Of a stretch of 26,258 nucleotides of DNA, positions 1 to 8,995 are shown piece after piece. Position numbers and translations under genes: made by a program. Numbering within the stretch: the stretch's first letter is position 1; the number at the start of each line of letters is the position of its first letter. The notes below the pieces were generated by a model. The model worked only from the letters and a program-made list of their open reading frames with translations. It had not been told where the DNA came from and did not search any database. This DNA comes from Azonexus sp. (GTDB taxonomy: Bacteria; Pseudomonadota; Gammaproteobacteria; Burkholderiales; Rhodocyclaceae): assembly GCA_031285115.1 (NCBI GenBank), contig JAITWU010000317.1, forward strand, positions 1-26,258. The letters run 5' to 3'.

Positions 1-704
1 TCGACCACCTCGAATTCCGCAACATCGCGCCGCGCCACGCCGACTGGCCGACGCAGGATCTGTACGTGACCTTTCGCAAGGAAATTTTGCCCGAAGTCGA
101 GGCCAATATGCTCGCCATCCCGCGCAAACAGCGGGCGATGGTCAGAAAGGGCATCAAGAACGGTCTCGTCAGCCAGATTGACGACAACGCCGACCGCTTT
201 TTCGCGCTCTTTGCCGACAATGTCCATCGCCACGGCACGCCAGCCCTGCCCAAAGCTTATTTCATCGCCCTGTTGCGCGTTTTTGGCCCCGACTGCGAGA
301 TTCTCACCGTCACCGCGCCCGATGGCCGACCGCTTTCCAGTGTGCTCTCCTTCTATTTCCGCGATGAAGTGCTGCCCTATTACGCCGGCGACGACGAGGC
401 GGCCCGCGATCTGGCGGCCAATGATTTCAAATACTGGGAACTGCTGCGCCGCGCCTGCGAACGCGGTTTTCGCCTCTTCGACTATGGCCGCAGCAAGGTT
501 GGCACCGGCCCTTACGCCTTCAAGAAAAACTGGGGCTTTGAGCCGCAGCCGCTGCATTACGAATACCGCCTCTACAAACGCGACAGCATCCCGCAAAACA
601 ACCCGGCCAACGCCAAATACAAATTTTTCATCGCCGCCTGGAAACGTCTGCCGCTCGCTCTCGCCAACCGGCTCGGGCCGCTGATCGTGCGTAATCTGGG
701 TTAG
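1..704 (+). CDS. FemAB-like protein, XrtA/PEP-CTERM system-associated (5' partial)
   Basis: The reading frame is open from the window edge (first full codon at base 3), so the gene begins upstream and 233 C-terminal residues are visible. A GTG at 66 is in frame but is internal: the residues before it (DHLEFRNIAPRHADWPTQDLY) continue the same protein. The visible part looks like the C-terminal GNAT-type half of the FemAB-related proteins found beside exosortase A. It has a basic IPRKQRAMVRKGIKNG segment, a ..DGRPLSSVLSFYFRDEVLPYYAGDDEAA.. strand-turn region, and a conserved end with FDYGRSKVGTGPYAFKKNWGF. FemAB relatives transfer amino acids from aminoacyl-tRNA to peptidoglycan. The role in EPS loci is unproven, but aminoacylation or acylation of a precursor is plausible. 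The gene ends 12 bases before the next start. Confidence 0.85.
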   Translation, partial: DHLEFRNIAPRHADWPTQDLYVTFRKEILPEVEANMLAIPRKQRAMVRKGIKNGLVSQIDDNADRFFALFADNVHRHGTPALPKAYFIALLRVFGPDCEILTVTAPDGRPLSSVLSFYFRDEVLPYYAGDDEAARDLAANDFKYWELLRRACERGFRLFDYGRSKVGTGPYAFKKNWGFEPQPLHYEYRLYKRDSIPQNNPANAKYKFFIAAWKRLPLALANRLGPLIVRNLG

Positions 705-716
705 GCAACACCGTTT

Positions 717-1922
717 ATGGCCAACGTTCTCTATCTCGTCCACCGTCTGCCTTATCCGCCCAACAAGGGCGACAAGGTGCGTTCCTTCAATCTGCTGCGC
801 CATCTGCTGAGAGAGCATCGCGTTTTTCTCGGCGCCTTTATCGACGACCCGAAAGACAGCAAATACATCCGCCTGCTCCGGGCCAAGTGCGCCGAAATCT
901 ACATCGCCCGCCTCGACCCCGGCTGGGCCAAAATACGCAGCCTCAACGGCCTGATCACCGGCGAGCCGCTGACCTTGCCCTATTACCGCGACGCCAGCCT
1001 GCAAAACTGGGTCGACAACATCTGCCGCCGCGAGCAGATCGACGCCATCGTCGTCTTCAGCTCGGCCATGGTGCAGTACGTCGAAAACAAGAAGCGGCAG
1101 CCCTTGCTGATTGATTTCGTCGATGTCGATTCGGCCAAATGGAGCCAGTACGCGCCGCAACACCGCTGGCCGATGTCCTGGATCTACCACCGCGAAGGCC
1201 GCCTGCTGCTCGACTACGAACGCCGGATGGCGGCCCGTTCGACACGCTCCTTTCTCGTCACCGAGGCGGAAGTCGAACTGTTCCGCCAACTGGCCCCGGA
1301 ATGCGGCGTTCGTGTCGAAGCCATGTGCAACGGCGTCGATACCCATTTTTTCGCGCCCGCCGCCAAGCACCACTCGCCTTATACCAGCGGCGAAGAAGCC
1401 GTGGTTTTTACCGGGGCCATGGATTACTGGCCGAATATCGACGCCGTCACCTGGTTTGTCGCCGAGATGTTGCCGACGCTCTGCCGCGAGCGGCCGCAAC
1501 TGTGTTTCTACATCGTCGGCCGCAACCCGGCGCCGGAAGTCACGGCGCTGGCCGCTAAAAACGTCATCGTCACCGGCACCGTCGACGATGTCCGCCCTTA
1601 TCTGCAACATGCCGATGTCGTCGTCGCCCCCTTGCGCGTCGCTCGCGGCATTCAGAACAAGATTCTCGAAGCTATGGCGATGGGCCGCCCGGTCGTCGCC
1701 GCCGCCGACTGCGCCGCGCCGGTGGACGCAACGCCCGGCAAGGAACTCATCACCGCTGGCAGCGCCGCTCAATTCATCGCCGCCATCAACGATCTGCTGG
1801 ACGATCCGGAAGCCGCCGCCGCCATCGGCAAGGCCGCCCGCCAACGGGTCATCGAGCGTTATAGCTGGAAAGCGCACATGAGCCGCATCGACCCTTATCT
1901 CGCCGCCGCCACCTCGCTGTGA
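717..1922 (+). CDS. GT4 glycosyltransferase, XrtA-associated (stp1-type)
   Basis: A cytosolic GT-B glycosyltransferase of 401 residues, predicted to add a sugar to the lipid-linked EPS repeat. The N-terminal Rossmann half starts with VLYLVHRLPYPPNKGDKVRS, a typical opening of the glycosyltransferase next to exosortase A (TIGR03087/stp1 group, recognised from memory). The C-terminal half has the NGVDTHFF linker, the GAMDYWPN donor-domain segment and ARGIQNKILEAMAMGRPVV. That last motif keeps the second Glu of the usual E-x7-E pair, but Arg occupies the first position, which I recall as normal for this subgroup. The ATG start follows the FemAB-like stop by 12 bases with only a weak ribosome-binding site. 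Its stop overlaps the exosortase start in GTGA, indicating translational coupling. Sugar specificity cannot be read from sequence. Confidence 0.9.
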   Translation: MANVLYLVHRLPYPPNKGDKVRSFNLLRHLLREHRVFLGAFIDDPKDSKYIRLLRAKCAEIYIARLDPGWAKIRSLNGLITGEPLTLPYYRDASLQNWVDNICRREQIDAIVVFSSAMVQYVENKKRQPLLIDFVDVDSAKWSQYAPQHRWPMSWIYHREGRLLLDYERRMAARSTRSFLVTEAEVELFRQLAPECGVRVEAMCNGVDTHFFAPAAKHHSPYTSGEEAVVFTGAMDYWPNIDAVTWFVAEMLPTLCRERPQLCFYIVGRNPAPEVTALAAKNVIVTGTVDDVRPYLQHADVVVAPLRVARGIQNKILEAMAMGRPVVAAADCAAPVDATPGKELITAGSAAQFIAAINDLLDDPEAAAAIGKAARQRVIERYSWKAHMSRIDPYLAAATSL

Positions 1923-3460
1923 AGCCGCCCGTCACTCCGCCCGCCACTCCGCCTTCACCCGCCTGGCGGCAAGCCCTGCCGCTGCTGCTCGGCCTCATCG
2001 CCTGGCTGCTCTACTGGTATTGGGATACGGCGGCGGCCATGGTCGGCATCTGGTATCGCTCGGAAACCTATGCCCACGCTTTTCTCGTGCCGCCGATCAC
2101 GCTCTGGCTGATCTGGCGGCGACGCGCCGAAGTGCTGGCCGAACAGCCGCGCACCGCGCTTTTCCTCACCCTGCCGGTGGCCGTCACGACGCTGGCCTGG
2201 CTCCTCGGCGAACTGACTGCCGTCAATGCGCTGACCCAGTTCGCGCTCATCGCCACGCTGGCGCTCGCGGTGATGGCGCTGCTCGGCCCGGCGGTCAGCA
2301 AGCGCCTGGCTTTTCCGCTGGCCTTCCTCTTTTTCGCCGTGCCCTTCGGCGATTTCATGATGCCCAAGCTCATGGAATGGACCGCTGCTTTCACCGTCCA
2401 GGCCCTGCGCGCCAGCGGCGTGCCGGTTTATCAGGAAGGGCTGCAATTCGTCATTCCCTCCGGCAACTGGTCGGTGGTCGAAGCCTGTAGCGGCATCCGC
2501 TACATCATCGCTTCGCTCACCGTCGGCACGCTGTTCGCCTACCTCAGCTATCGCTCGCTGCGGCGGCGGCTGATGTTCATCGTTTTCGCCTTCCTCGTCC
2601 CGATTGTCGCCAACTGGCTGCGCGCCTACCTCATCGTCATGCTCGGTCACCTTTCCGGCAACCAGCTCGCCACCGGCGTCGATCACCTGATTTATGGCTG
2701 GCTGTTCTTCGGCCTCGTCATCATGACCATGTTTTTGATCGGCGCCCGCTGGGCCGAACCGGCAACGACCTCGCCGCCCGCCCCGCCGCTCACCGGCAGC
2801 GCCGCCGGTTCACCGGGCCGGGCGGTTCTGGCCGCTGTCGCCGTCGCCCTCATCGCCGCCGCCGGGCCGCTCGCCTTCGTCGCCATCGAACGCGCCGATG
2901 CCGCTGGTCCAGTCCGCCTCGCTCCCCTGCCAGCGCCCGCCGGCTGGCGGGAAGGCGCTTCCCTGCCGGTCTGGAAACCCGACTACGCCGGCCCCGCCGC
3001 CGAACTCGCCGCGACCTTCAGCCGCGACGGCGACAACGTCGGTCTCTACATCGGCTACTACCGCAACCAGAATTACCAGCGCAAGCTGGTGACTTCGACC
3101 AATACGCTGGCCGCCAGCGCCAACAAAGAATGGGCCGTCACCGCCCGCAGCGTGGCAAGGCCCGATCAGGCCGACCTGCCTGCTGAAGCTGCCGAAGCCG
3201 ACCTGCTGCGGCTGGGCAGCAGTCCGGAAATCCGCCTCCAGGTCTGGCGCTGGTACTGGGTCGATGGCCGCCTGACCGCTTCCGAGGCCGGGGCCACGCT
3301 GTTCACCGCGCTTTCCCGCCTCGCCGGGCGCGGCGACGATGCCGCCGTCATCATGCTTTACGCCCCGTCCGAGACTGCCGCCGCCACCCTGCCCGCCTTC
3401 GCCGCCGCCGCCGCTCCGGCAATCAACCGGCTGCTCTCCGCCGCCCGCGACCAACGATGA
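1919..3460 (+). CDS. xrtA: Exosortase A fused to EpsI domain
   Basis: A 513-residue inner-membrane protein starting at a GTG that overlaps the previous stop (GTGA). Residues 17-277 form the multi-helix exosortase domain. It has the family signature VVEACSGIRY with the probable catalytic Cys190, a conserved Arg in NWLRAYL (Arg235), and His256 in VDHLIYGW. Exosortases are transpeptidase-like enzymes that process C-terminal PEP-CTERM sorting signals. A Pro/Ala-rich linker (281-300) leads to another hydrophobic helix (301-322), then a periplasmic EpsI-type domain (335-513) with GWREG..LPVWKPDYAGP and IGYYRNQNYQRKLVTSTN. EpsI is usually a separate gene just downstream. Here both are one polypeptide, and no separate epsI is present. 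The stop overlaps the next start (ATGA). No PEP-CTERM substrate is seen in this window. Confidence 0.93.
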   Translation: MKPPVTPPATPPSPAWRQALPLLLGLIAWLLYWYWDTAAAMVGIWYRSETYAHAFLVPPITLWLIWRRRAEVLAEQPRTALFLTLPVAVTTLAWLLGELTAVNALTQFALIATLALAVMALLGPAVSKRLAFPLAFLFFAVPFGDFMMPKLMEWTAAFTVQALRASGVPVYQEGLQFVIPSGNWSVVEACSGIRYIIASLTVGTLFAYLSYRSLRRRLMFIVFAFLVPIVANWLRAYLIVMLGHLSGNQLATGVDHLIYGWLFFGLVIMTMFLIGARWAEPATTSPPAPPLTGSAAGSPGRAVLAAVAVALIAAAGPLAFVAIERADAAGPVRLAPLPAPAGWREGASLPVWKPDYAGPAAELAATFSRDGDNVGLYIGYYRNQNYQRKLVTSTNTLAASANKEWAVTARSVARPDQADLPAEAAEADLLRLGSSPEIRLQVWRWYWVDGRLTASEAGATLFTALSRLAGRGDDAAVIMLYAPSETAAATLPAFAAAAAPAINRLLSAARDQR

Positions 3461-4623
3461 CGACCGACCGCCGCCCGCTCGTTGCCCATGTCATGTACCG
3501 CTTTGATACTGGCGGGCTGGAAAACGGCATCGTCAACCTGATCAACCACATGCCGCCGGAACGTTACCGTCATGCCGTGATCGCCTTGACCGAAATCACC
3601 GATTTCCGCCAGCGCATTCACCGTGATGATGTCCTGTTCATTGCCCTCAACAAGCCGCCGGGCCAGACTTTGTGGCAGTTTCCCAGGCTCTGGCGGCTGT
3701 TTCGCCGCTTGCGCCCGGCCATTGTGCACAGCCGCAATCTGGCGGCGCTGGAAACGCAGTTGCCAGCCTGGGCGGCTGGCGTGCCGGTGCGCATCCACGG
3801 TGAACATGGCCGCGATGTCGGCGATCTCGATGGCGGCAATGTCGCCTATCAACGCATCCGCCGCTTTTACCGGCCCTTTGTGACCTATTACCTGGCCCTG
3901 TCGCGCGATCTTGCCGAATATCTAAATGGTATTATCCGCGTCCCTTCCGAGCAGATGCTTCAGGTTTACAACGGTGTCGATACCGACCGCTTCCATCCCG
4001 CCGCCAACAATGACCAGAGCGCGCCCGGCTGTCCATTTTTGCGCCCCGATCACTGGTTGATCGGCACGGTTGGCCGGATGCAGACCGTCAAGGATCAGCC
4101 GACGCTGGCCCGCGCTTTTGTCCGGGCCTTGGCTATCGCCCCGCAACTGCGGCCGCGCCTGCGGCTGGTTCTGGTTGGCGCAGGGCCGTTGCAGGCCGAG
4201 TGCGCGGCTATCCTGAGCGCCGCTGGCGTCGCTGACCTCGCCTGGCTGCCCGGCGAGCGCGGCGATGTGCCGGAGGTGATGCGCGGCCTCGATTGTTTCG
4301 TTCTGCCGTCTTTGGCCGAGGGCATTTCCAACACCATTCTCGAAGCGATGGCCTGTGGCCTGCCGGTGATCGCCACCGCGGTCGGCGGCAATGCCGATCT
4401 GGTCGCTGCTGGCGTGACCGGCGAGATCATCCCCGCCGCCGATCCTGAAGCGCTGGCCCAGGCCATCGTCCGTCTGGCGAGCGATCCCGAAGCCGCCCGC
4501 GTCATGGGCGCGGCGGGGCGGCAACGGGTTGAGGAAAAATTCAGCCTGACGGCCATGGTTGCCGCCTACCAGGATACTTACGATCAACTCTTGCGCCAGA
4601 GCGGCGCGGCTTTACAGCCCTGA
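3457..4623 (+). CDS. GT4 glycosyltransferase, XrtA-associated (stp2-type)
   Basis: A 388-residue GT-B enzyme. The N-terminal acceptor domain begins VAHVMYRFDTGGLENGIVNL, as in the second glycosyltransferase of XrtA loci (TIGR03088/stp2 group, by recollection). The acceptor domain also shows HSRNLAALE and RIHGEHGRDVGDLDG. The C-terminal domain carries YNGVDTDRF, GTVGRMQTVKDQPTL and a complete E-x7-E motif (Glu288 and Glu296 in EGISNTILEAMACGLPV), so it is likely to be a retaining, active enzyme. It probably transfers a nucleotide-sugar residue to the lipid-linked EPS intermediate on the cytosolic face of the membrane. It starts inside an ATGA overlap with the exosortase gene and ends 12 bases before the amidotransferase. 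Confidence 0.9.
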   Translation: MTTDRRPLVAHVMYRFDTGGLENGIVNLINHMPPERYRHAVIALTEITDFRQRIHRDDVLFIALNKPPGQTLWQFPRLWRLFRRLRPAIVHSRNLAALETQLPAWAAGVPVRIHGEHGRDVGDLDGGNVAYQRIRRFYRPFVTYYLALSRDLAEYLNGIIRVPSEQMLQVYNGVDTDRFHPAANNDQSAPGCPFLRPDHWLIGTVGRMQTVKDQPTLARAFVRALAIAPQLRPRLRLVLVGAGPLQAECAAILSAAGVADLAWLPGERGDVPEVMRGLDCFVLPSLAEGISNTILEAMACGLPVIATAVGGNADLVAAGVTGEIIPAADPEALAQAIVRLASDPEAARVMGAAGRQRVEEKFSLTAMVAAYQDTYDQLLRQSGAALQP

Positions 4624-4635
4624 CAGGGAACCAGC

Positions 4636-6543
4636 ATGTGCGGCATTACCGGCATTTTTGACACCTCCGGCCAGCGCGACATCGAACGCGCCGTTCTGCA
4701 CCGGATGAACGAAGCGCAATTCCACCGCGGCCCGGATGAAGGCGGCCTGCATCTCGAACCCGGTCTGGGCCTCGGCCATCGGCGGCTTTCGATCATTGAT
4801 CTGTCAACCGGCCAGCAGCCGCTGTACAACGAGGACAAGAGCGTCTGCATCGTTTTCAATGGCGAAATTTACAACTATCAGGAATTGATTCCCGAGTTGC
4901 AGCAGCGCGGCCACGTTTTCCACACCCGCAGCGATACCGAAGTCATCGTGCACGCCTGGGAAACCTGGGGTGAGCATTGCGTCGACCGTTTTCGCGGCAT
5001 GTTCGCCTTCGCCCTGTGGGACCGCAACCGCCAAACCCTGTTTCTCGCCCGCGACCGCCTCGGGGTCAAACCGCTGTTCTACGCCCTGCTCGACGATGGC
5101 GTTTTTCTCTTCGGCTCCGAGTTGAAATCGCTTCTGGCGCACGGCGGTTTGCCACGCGACATCGACCCCGCCGCCGTCGAGGAATATTTTGCCCTGGGCT
5201 ATGTCGCCGAGCCGCGCAGCATCTTCCGTCAGGCGAAAAAGCTGCCGCCAGCGACGACCCTTTTGCTGCGTCGCGGCCAGCCGGTTGGCAAGCCACGGAC
5301 TTACTGGGACGTGCGTTTTTCGCTCGACAACCGGATTGACGACTTCGAGGCGCAAAGCGAATTGCGCCACCGCCTCGCAGAATCCATCAAGCTGCGCATG
5401 ATCTCGGAAGTGCCGCTCGGCGCTTTTCTTTCCGGCGGCGTCGATTCGAGCGCCGTCGTCGCGCTGATGGCCGGTCTTTCGTTCAGCCCGGTCAATACCT
5501 GCTCGATCGGCTTTTCCGACCCGGCCTTCAACGAAGCCGAATTTGCCCGCATGGTGGCCGAGCGTTACCAGACCAATCACCACCTCGACATGGTCGAAAG
5601 CGATGATTTCGACCTCATCGACACCCTCGCCCGGCTCTACGACGAGCCTTACGCCGACAGTTCGGCCATTCCCACCTACCGCGTCTGCCAGTTGGCGAGA
5701 AAACACGTCACCGTCGCCCTTTCCGGCGATGGCGGCGACGAGAGTTTCGGCGGTTACCGCCGCTACCGCCTGCATCTCCTCGAAGAAAACATGCGCCGGG
5801 CGCTGCCGCTGGGTCTGCGTCGGCCCCTTTTCGGCGCGCTCGGGCGGCTGTATCCCAAGGCCGACTGGGCGCCGCGCGTTTTCCGCGCCAAGACGACTTT
5901 CGAGGGCCTAGCCCGGACTTCGGTCGAAGCCTATTTCCATTCCGTCTCGATCCTCCGTGGGCCGATGCGCCAACGCCTGTTCAGCGACAAATTCAAAGCC
6001 GCGCTCGACGGCTACGACGCCTTCGAGGTTTTCGCCCATCACGCCAGACGGGCCGAAACCGACGATCCGTTGGCCCTGATCCAGTACCTCGACCTCAAAA
6101 CCTATCTGATCGGCGACATCAACACCAAGGTCGACCGCGCCAGCATGGCCCATTCGCTCGAAGTGCGCGAACCGCTGATGGATCACAAACTGATCGAATG
6201 GCTCGCCACCCTGCCCTCCAACCTCAAAATCCGTGGTCAGGAAGGCAAATACCTGTTGAAAAAAACGCTGGAGCCGCTGCTCCCCAACGATGTGCTCTAC
6301 CGGCCCAAAATGGGTTTTTCCGTGCCGCTGGCGCGCTGGTTTCGCGGCCCCCTGAAAAACCGCGTCGAAGAAGCCATCCTCGGCCCGCGCCTGGCCGACA
6401 CCGGCTGGTTCAACCGCTCCTACCTCGAAGAACTGGTGCGCGACCACCACGCTGGCCGCCGCGACTACAGCGCCTCGATCTGGACGTTGCTGATGTTCGA
6501 GGCGTTCCTGCGCAATGTCATGGAACAGGGGACGCCCGCATGA
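4636..6543 (+). CDS. Asparagine synthase-like amidotransferase, XrtA-associated
   Basis: A 635-residue glutamine-dependent amidotransferase of the AsnB fold (TIGR03108-type). The N-terminal class II glutaminase domain is intact. Cys2 of MCGITG becomes the nucleophile after Met removal, and RRLSIIDL, FNGEIYNYQEL and TRSDTEV provide the usual substrate contacts. The synthetase domain has the ATP/PPi loop LSGGVDSSAVV (266-272) and a second nucleotide contact, ALSGDGGDESFGGYRRY (about 361-377). A well-placed AGGGAA-like ribosome-binding site lies 5 bases before the ATG. In EPS loci this enzyme is thought to amidate a carboxylated sugar or other carboxylate, not to make asparagine, but the substrate is unproven. 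The stop overlaps the next start (ATGA). A glutaminase-less paralogue lies on the minus strand at 21713-23365. Confidence 0.93.
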   Translation: MCGITGIFDTSGQRDIERAVLHRMNEAQFHRGPDEGGLHLEPGLGLGHRRLSIIDLSTGQQPLYNEDKSVCIVFNGEIYNYQELIPELQQRGHVFHTRSDTEVIVHAWETWGEHCVDRFRGMFAFALWDRNRQTLFLARDRLGVKPLFYALLDDGVFLFGSELKSLLAHGGLPRDIDPAAVEEYFALGYVAEPRSIFRQAKKLPPATTLLLRRGQPVGKPRTYWDVRFSLDNRIDDFEAQSELRHRLAESIKLRMISEVPLGAFLSGGVDSSAVVALMAGLSFSPVNTCSIGFSDPAFNEAEFARMVAERYQTNHHLDMVESDDFDLIDTLARLYDEPYADSSAIPTYRVCQLARKHVTVALSGDGGDESFGGYRRYRLHLLEENMRRALPLGLRRPLFGALGRLYPKADWAPRVFRAKTTFEGLARTSVEAYFHSVSILRGPMRQRLFSDKFKAALDGYDAFEVFAHHARRAETDDPLALIQYLDLKTYLIGDINTKVDRASMAHSLEVREPLMDHKLIEWLATLPSNLKIRGQEGKYLLKKTLEPLLPNDVLYRPKMGFSVPLARWFRGPLKNRVEEAILGPRLADTGWFNRSYLEELVRDHHAGRRDYSASIWTLLMFEAFLRNVMEQGTPA

Positions 6544-7754
6544 TTCGCGTTCTCCACGTTCTCGACCACTCGATTCCCCTGCACAGCGGCTACACCTTTC
6601 GCACCGCCGCGCTGCTGCGCGAGCAGCGGGCGCTCGGCTGGGAGACTTTTCACCTCACCTCGCCCAAACAGGGCGCCACCGCCGCCGCCCTCGATGAAGC
6701 CGACGGCCTCGCTTTCTACCGCACGCCGCCCGCCACCGGCGCGCTCGCCCGCTTGCCGCTGGGGCGCGAACTGGCGCTCATGAAAGCCCTCGAAAAGCGG
6801 CTCGAAACGGTCGCCCGCGAAATCCGCCCCGACATCATCCACGCCCATTCGCCGGTGCTCAACGCGCTACCCGCCATCAAGGTCGCCCGGCGGCTTGGTC
6901 TGCCCGTCGTCTACGAAATCCGCGCCTTCTGGGAAGACGCCGCCGTCGACCACGGCAGCACCCGCGAAGGCAGCCTGCGCTACCGCGCCACCCGCCACCT
7001 CGAAACCCGCGCCATCCGCAAGGCCGACCATGTTTTCACCATCTGCGAGGGCTTGCGCGCCGACATCGTCGGGCGCGGCATCCCGGCAGCCAAGGTGACG
7101 GTCATCCCCAACGCCGTCGATGTCGCCGCCTTCCCCCCCGCCAGTCCGCCCGACCCGGCGCTGTTGGAAAAATGGGGGCTGAAGGACAAAACGGTGATCG
7201 GCTTCATCGGCTCCTTCTACGCCTACGAAGGGCTTGATCTCCTGCTCGATGGGCTGCCCGAACTGATCCGGGAGCGCCCCGACAGCCGTCTCCTCCTGGT
7301 CGGCGGCGGCCCGCAGGAAGCCAATCTGCGCCAGCAGGCAAAAAATCTCGGCCTCGAACAGCACGTCATTTTCACTGGCCGCGTGCCGCACCAGGAAGTT
7401 GGCCGCTATTACGATCTCATCAACATCCTTGCCTACCCGCGCCACCCGATGCGCCTCACCGAACTGGTAACGCCCCTGAAACCGCTCGAAGCCATGGCCC
7501 AGGGCCAGTTGTTCGTCGCTTCCGATGTCGGCGGCCACCAAGAACTGATCGACCACGGCAAAACCGGCATCCTGTTCAAAGCTGGCGACCGCGCCGCCTT
7601 GAGCGAGGCCCTGCTGACCCTCCTCAACGACCGCCAGCGCTGGCCCGAACTCAAAGCCAATGGCCGCCGCTTCGTCGAAACGACGCGCAACTGGCAAAAC
7701 AGCGTCGCCAATTACCGCGCGCCGTATCAGCGCCTGACCGGCAAAACCGCTTGA
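6540..7754 (+). CDS. GT4 glycosyltransferase, exosortase A-associated (stp4-type)
   Basis: A 404-residue GT-B glycosyltransferase. The frame is open far upstream into the amidotransferase, but the start is the ATG at 6540. It overlaps the preceding TGA and gives the typical N-terminus MIRVLHVLDHSIPLHSGYTF, characteristic of the stp4 group (TIGR04063, from memory). Other landmarks are DIIHAHSPVLNALPA, VYEIRAFWEDAAVDHG, IPNAVDVAAF, GFIGSFYAYEGLDLLL and VTPLKPLEAMAQGQLFVASDVGGHQELI in the donor domain. It probably acts in the cytosol on the lipid-linked EPS precursor. The gene shares one base with the next (TGATG), consistent with translational coupling. Confidence 0.9.
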   Translation: MIRVLHVLDHSIPLHSGYTFRTAALLREQRALGWETFHLTSPKQGATAAALDEADGLAFYRTPPATGALARLPLGRELALMKALEKRLETVAREIRPDIIHAHSPVLNALPAIKVARRLGLPVVYEIRAFWEDAAVDHGSTREGSLRYRATRHLETRAIRKADHVFTICEGLRADIVGRGIPAAKVTVIPNAVDVAAFPPASPPDPALLEKWGLKDKTVIGFIGSFYAYEGLDLLLDGLPELIRERPDSRLLLVGGGPQEANLRQQAKNLGLEQHVIFTGRVPHQEVGRYYDLINILAYPRHPMRLTELVTPLKPLEAMAQGQLFVASDVGGHQELIDHGKTGILFKAGDRAALSEALLTLLNDRQRWPELKANGRRFVETTRNWQNSVANYRAPYQRLTGKTA

Positions 7755-8995
7755 TGGCATCCCTGCCACCATCCCCTCCGAAACAGCCTCATATCGTGGT
7801 TCTGTCCAGCCTTTTTCCGAGCAGCGTACAACCAGGCGCTGGCCTGTTCATCCGTGAGCGCATGTTCCGCGTCGCCCGGGAAATGCCCCTCGCCGTCGTT
7901 GCGCCGACGCCGTGGTTTCCGTTGCAGGGACTGATCCGGCGCGGCAAACCGGGGTTCCGCCCAGGCGCGCCGAACTATGAAAAACAGGCGGGCGTAGATG
8001 TCTGGTATCCGCGCTTTCTTTCCTTTCCCGGCCTGTTCAAACAACTCGACGGCTTGATGCTGGCTCTGGGCACCCTGCCACGCCTCCGCCAGCTCAAGAA
8101 AGCCGGACGCCTCGACCTGATCGACGCCCATTTCGCTTTTCCTGACGGTTACGCGGCCAGCCTTTTGAGTCGCTGGCTGAAAGTGCCATTCACCATCACC
8201 CTGCGCGGCACCGAGACCCGCCATATCGCCGACCGCCGCCTTGCCGCCCGCTTGCTGCGGGGCGTCAGCCGGGCGACCCAGGTTTTTTCGGTTTCCGACT
8301 CCCTGCGGCAGTTGTTGCTGGCGCGTGGCGCGCGCCCGGAACATATCGAGGTCATTGGCAACGGCGTCGATACCGTCCGCTTCGCCCCTCGGGATCGGGC
8401 CGCCTGTCGGGCGGCGCTCGCCATTCCCGATAGCGCGCATGTTCTCATCTCGGTCGGCGGCCTTGTCCCGCGCAAGGGATTTCATCGGGTCATAGAACGG
8501 CTGCCACAATTGCGTACCACCTGCCCGGAACTTCTCTTTCTCGTGGTTGGCGGGAGCAGCGCCGAAGGGAATTACCGCCCCGAACTCGAACGGCAAGTCG
8601 AAGAACTCGGCCTCACAGACTGCGTCCGCTTTCTCGGCCCGCGCCAGCCGGACGAACTGGCCGCCATTCTTTCCGCCGCCGACGTTTTCGTGCTGGCGAC
8701 CGCCAATGAGGGCTGGGCCAATGTTTTTCTCGAAGCCATGGCCTGCGGCCTGCCGGTCGTCACCACTGACGTTGGCGGCAATCGTGAAGTCGTCTGCCGT
8801 GACGAACTCGGCATCGTCGTCCCCTTCGGCGACGGCGAGGCGCTCGGCCAGGCGATCAAAGAATCACTGCAACGCCCCTGGGATCGCGCCGCCATCCGCC
8901 GCTATGCCGAGGATAACGCCTGGGATGAACGGGTTGCGCGACTCTGCCGCCATTTCCGGCGCATTGCCGGAAGCACCGGAGAAGACAATGGCTGA
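7754..8995 (+). CDS. GT4 family glycosyltransferase
   Basis: A 413-residue GT-B glycosyltransferase. I chose the ATG at 7754, which shares one base with the preceding TGA (TGATG). A TTG directly before it (7751) would add one residue. The N-terminal domain contains VVLSSLFPSSVQPGAGLFIR, DLIDAHFAFPDGYAASL and TLRGTE. The C-terminal domain has IGNGVDTVRFAP, SVGGLVPRKGFHRVI and a full E-x7-E motif in NEGWANVFLEAMACGLPVV. This resembles many EPS/colanic-acid-type GT4 enzymes and I cannot assign it to a named subgroup or sugar. The stop overlaps the start of the CapK-like gene by 8 bases. It is the fourth GT4 enzyme in the operon. Confidence 0.88.
   Translation: MASLPPSPPKQPHIVVLSSLFPSSVQPGAGLFIRERMFRVAREMPLAVVAPTPWFPLQGLIRRGKPGFRPGAPNYEKQAGVDVWYPRFLSFPGLFKQLDGLMLALGTLPRLRQLKKAGRLDLIDAHFAFPDGYAASLLSRWLKVPFTITLRGTETRHIADRRLAARLLRGVSRATQVFSVSDSLRQLLLARGARPEHIEVIGNGVDTVRFAPRDRAACRAALAIPDSAHVLISVGGLVPRKGFHRVIERLPQLRTTCPELLFLVVGGSSAEGNYRPELERQVEELGLTDCVRFLGPRQPDELAAILSAADVFVLATANEGWANVFLEAMACGLPVVTTDVGGNREVVCRDELGIVVPFGDGEALGQAIKESLQRPWDRAAIRRYAEDNAWDERVARLCRHFRRIAGSTGEDNG
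8978..8981 (+). promoter_or_regulatory. Ribosome-binding site deciding the CapK-like start
   Basis: A GGAG core lies 6 bases before the ATG at 8988, inside the end of the preceding glycosyltransferase gene. The reading frame extends much further upstream, so this site helps to fix the true start. Confidence 0.6.

Noticed and set aside
1955..2686. 243-codon minus-strand frame under the exosortase gene
   Set aside because: It is antisense to well-defined membrane helices of XrtA and gives a low-complexity Gly/Glu/Arg/Asp-rich translation.
4804..5775. 323-codon minus-strand frame
   Set aside because: It is antisense to the amidotransferase, with no start signals or domain. It is a mirror of GC-rich codons.
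6198..6539. Upstream extension of the stp4-type glycosyltransferase frame
   Set aside because: The 114 extra residues overlap the end of the amidotransferase, are Arg/Pro-rich and precede the canonical N-terminus at 6540.
6867..8596. Two long minus-strand frames (301 and 289 codons)
   Set aside because: Both are antisense to intact GT4 glycosyltransferases and have no plausible product.
8547..8987. Upstream extension of the CapK-like frame
   Set aside because: It overlaps the end of the GT4 gene. The family N-terminus and a ribosome-binding site both indicate 8988.
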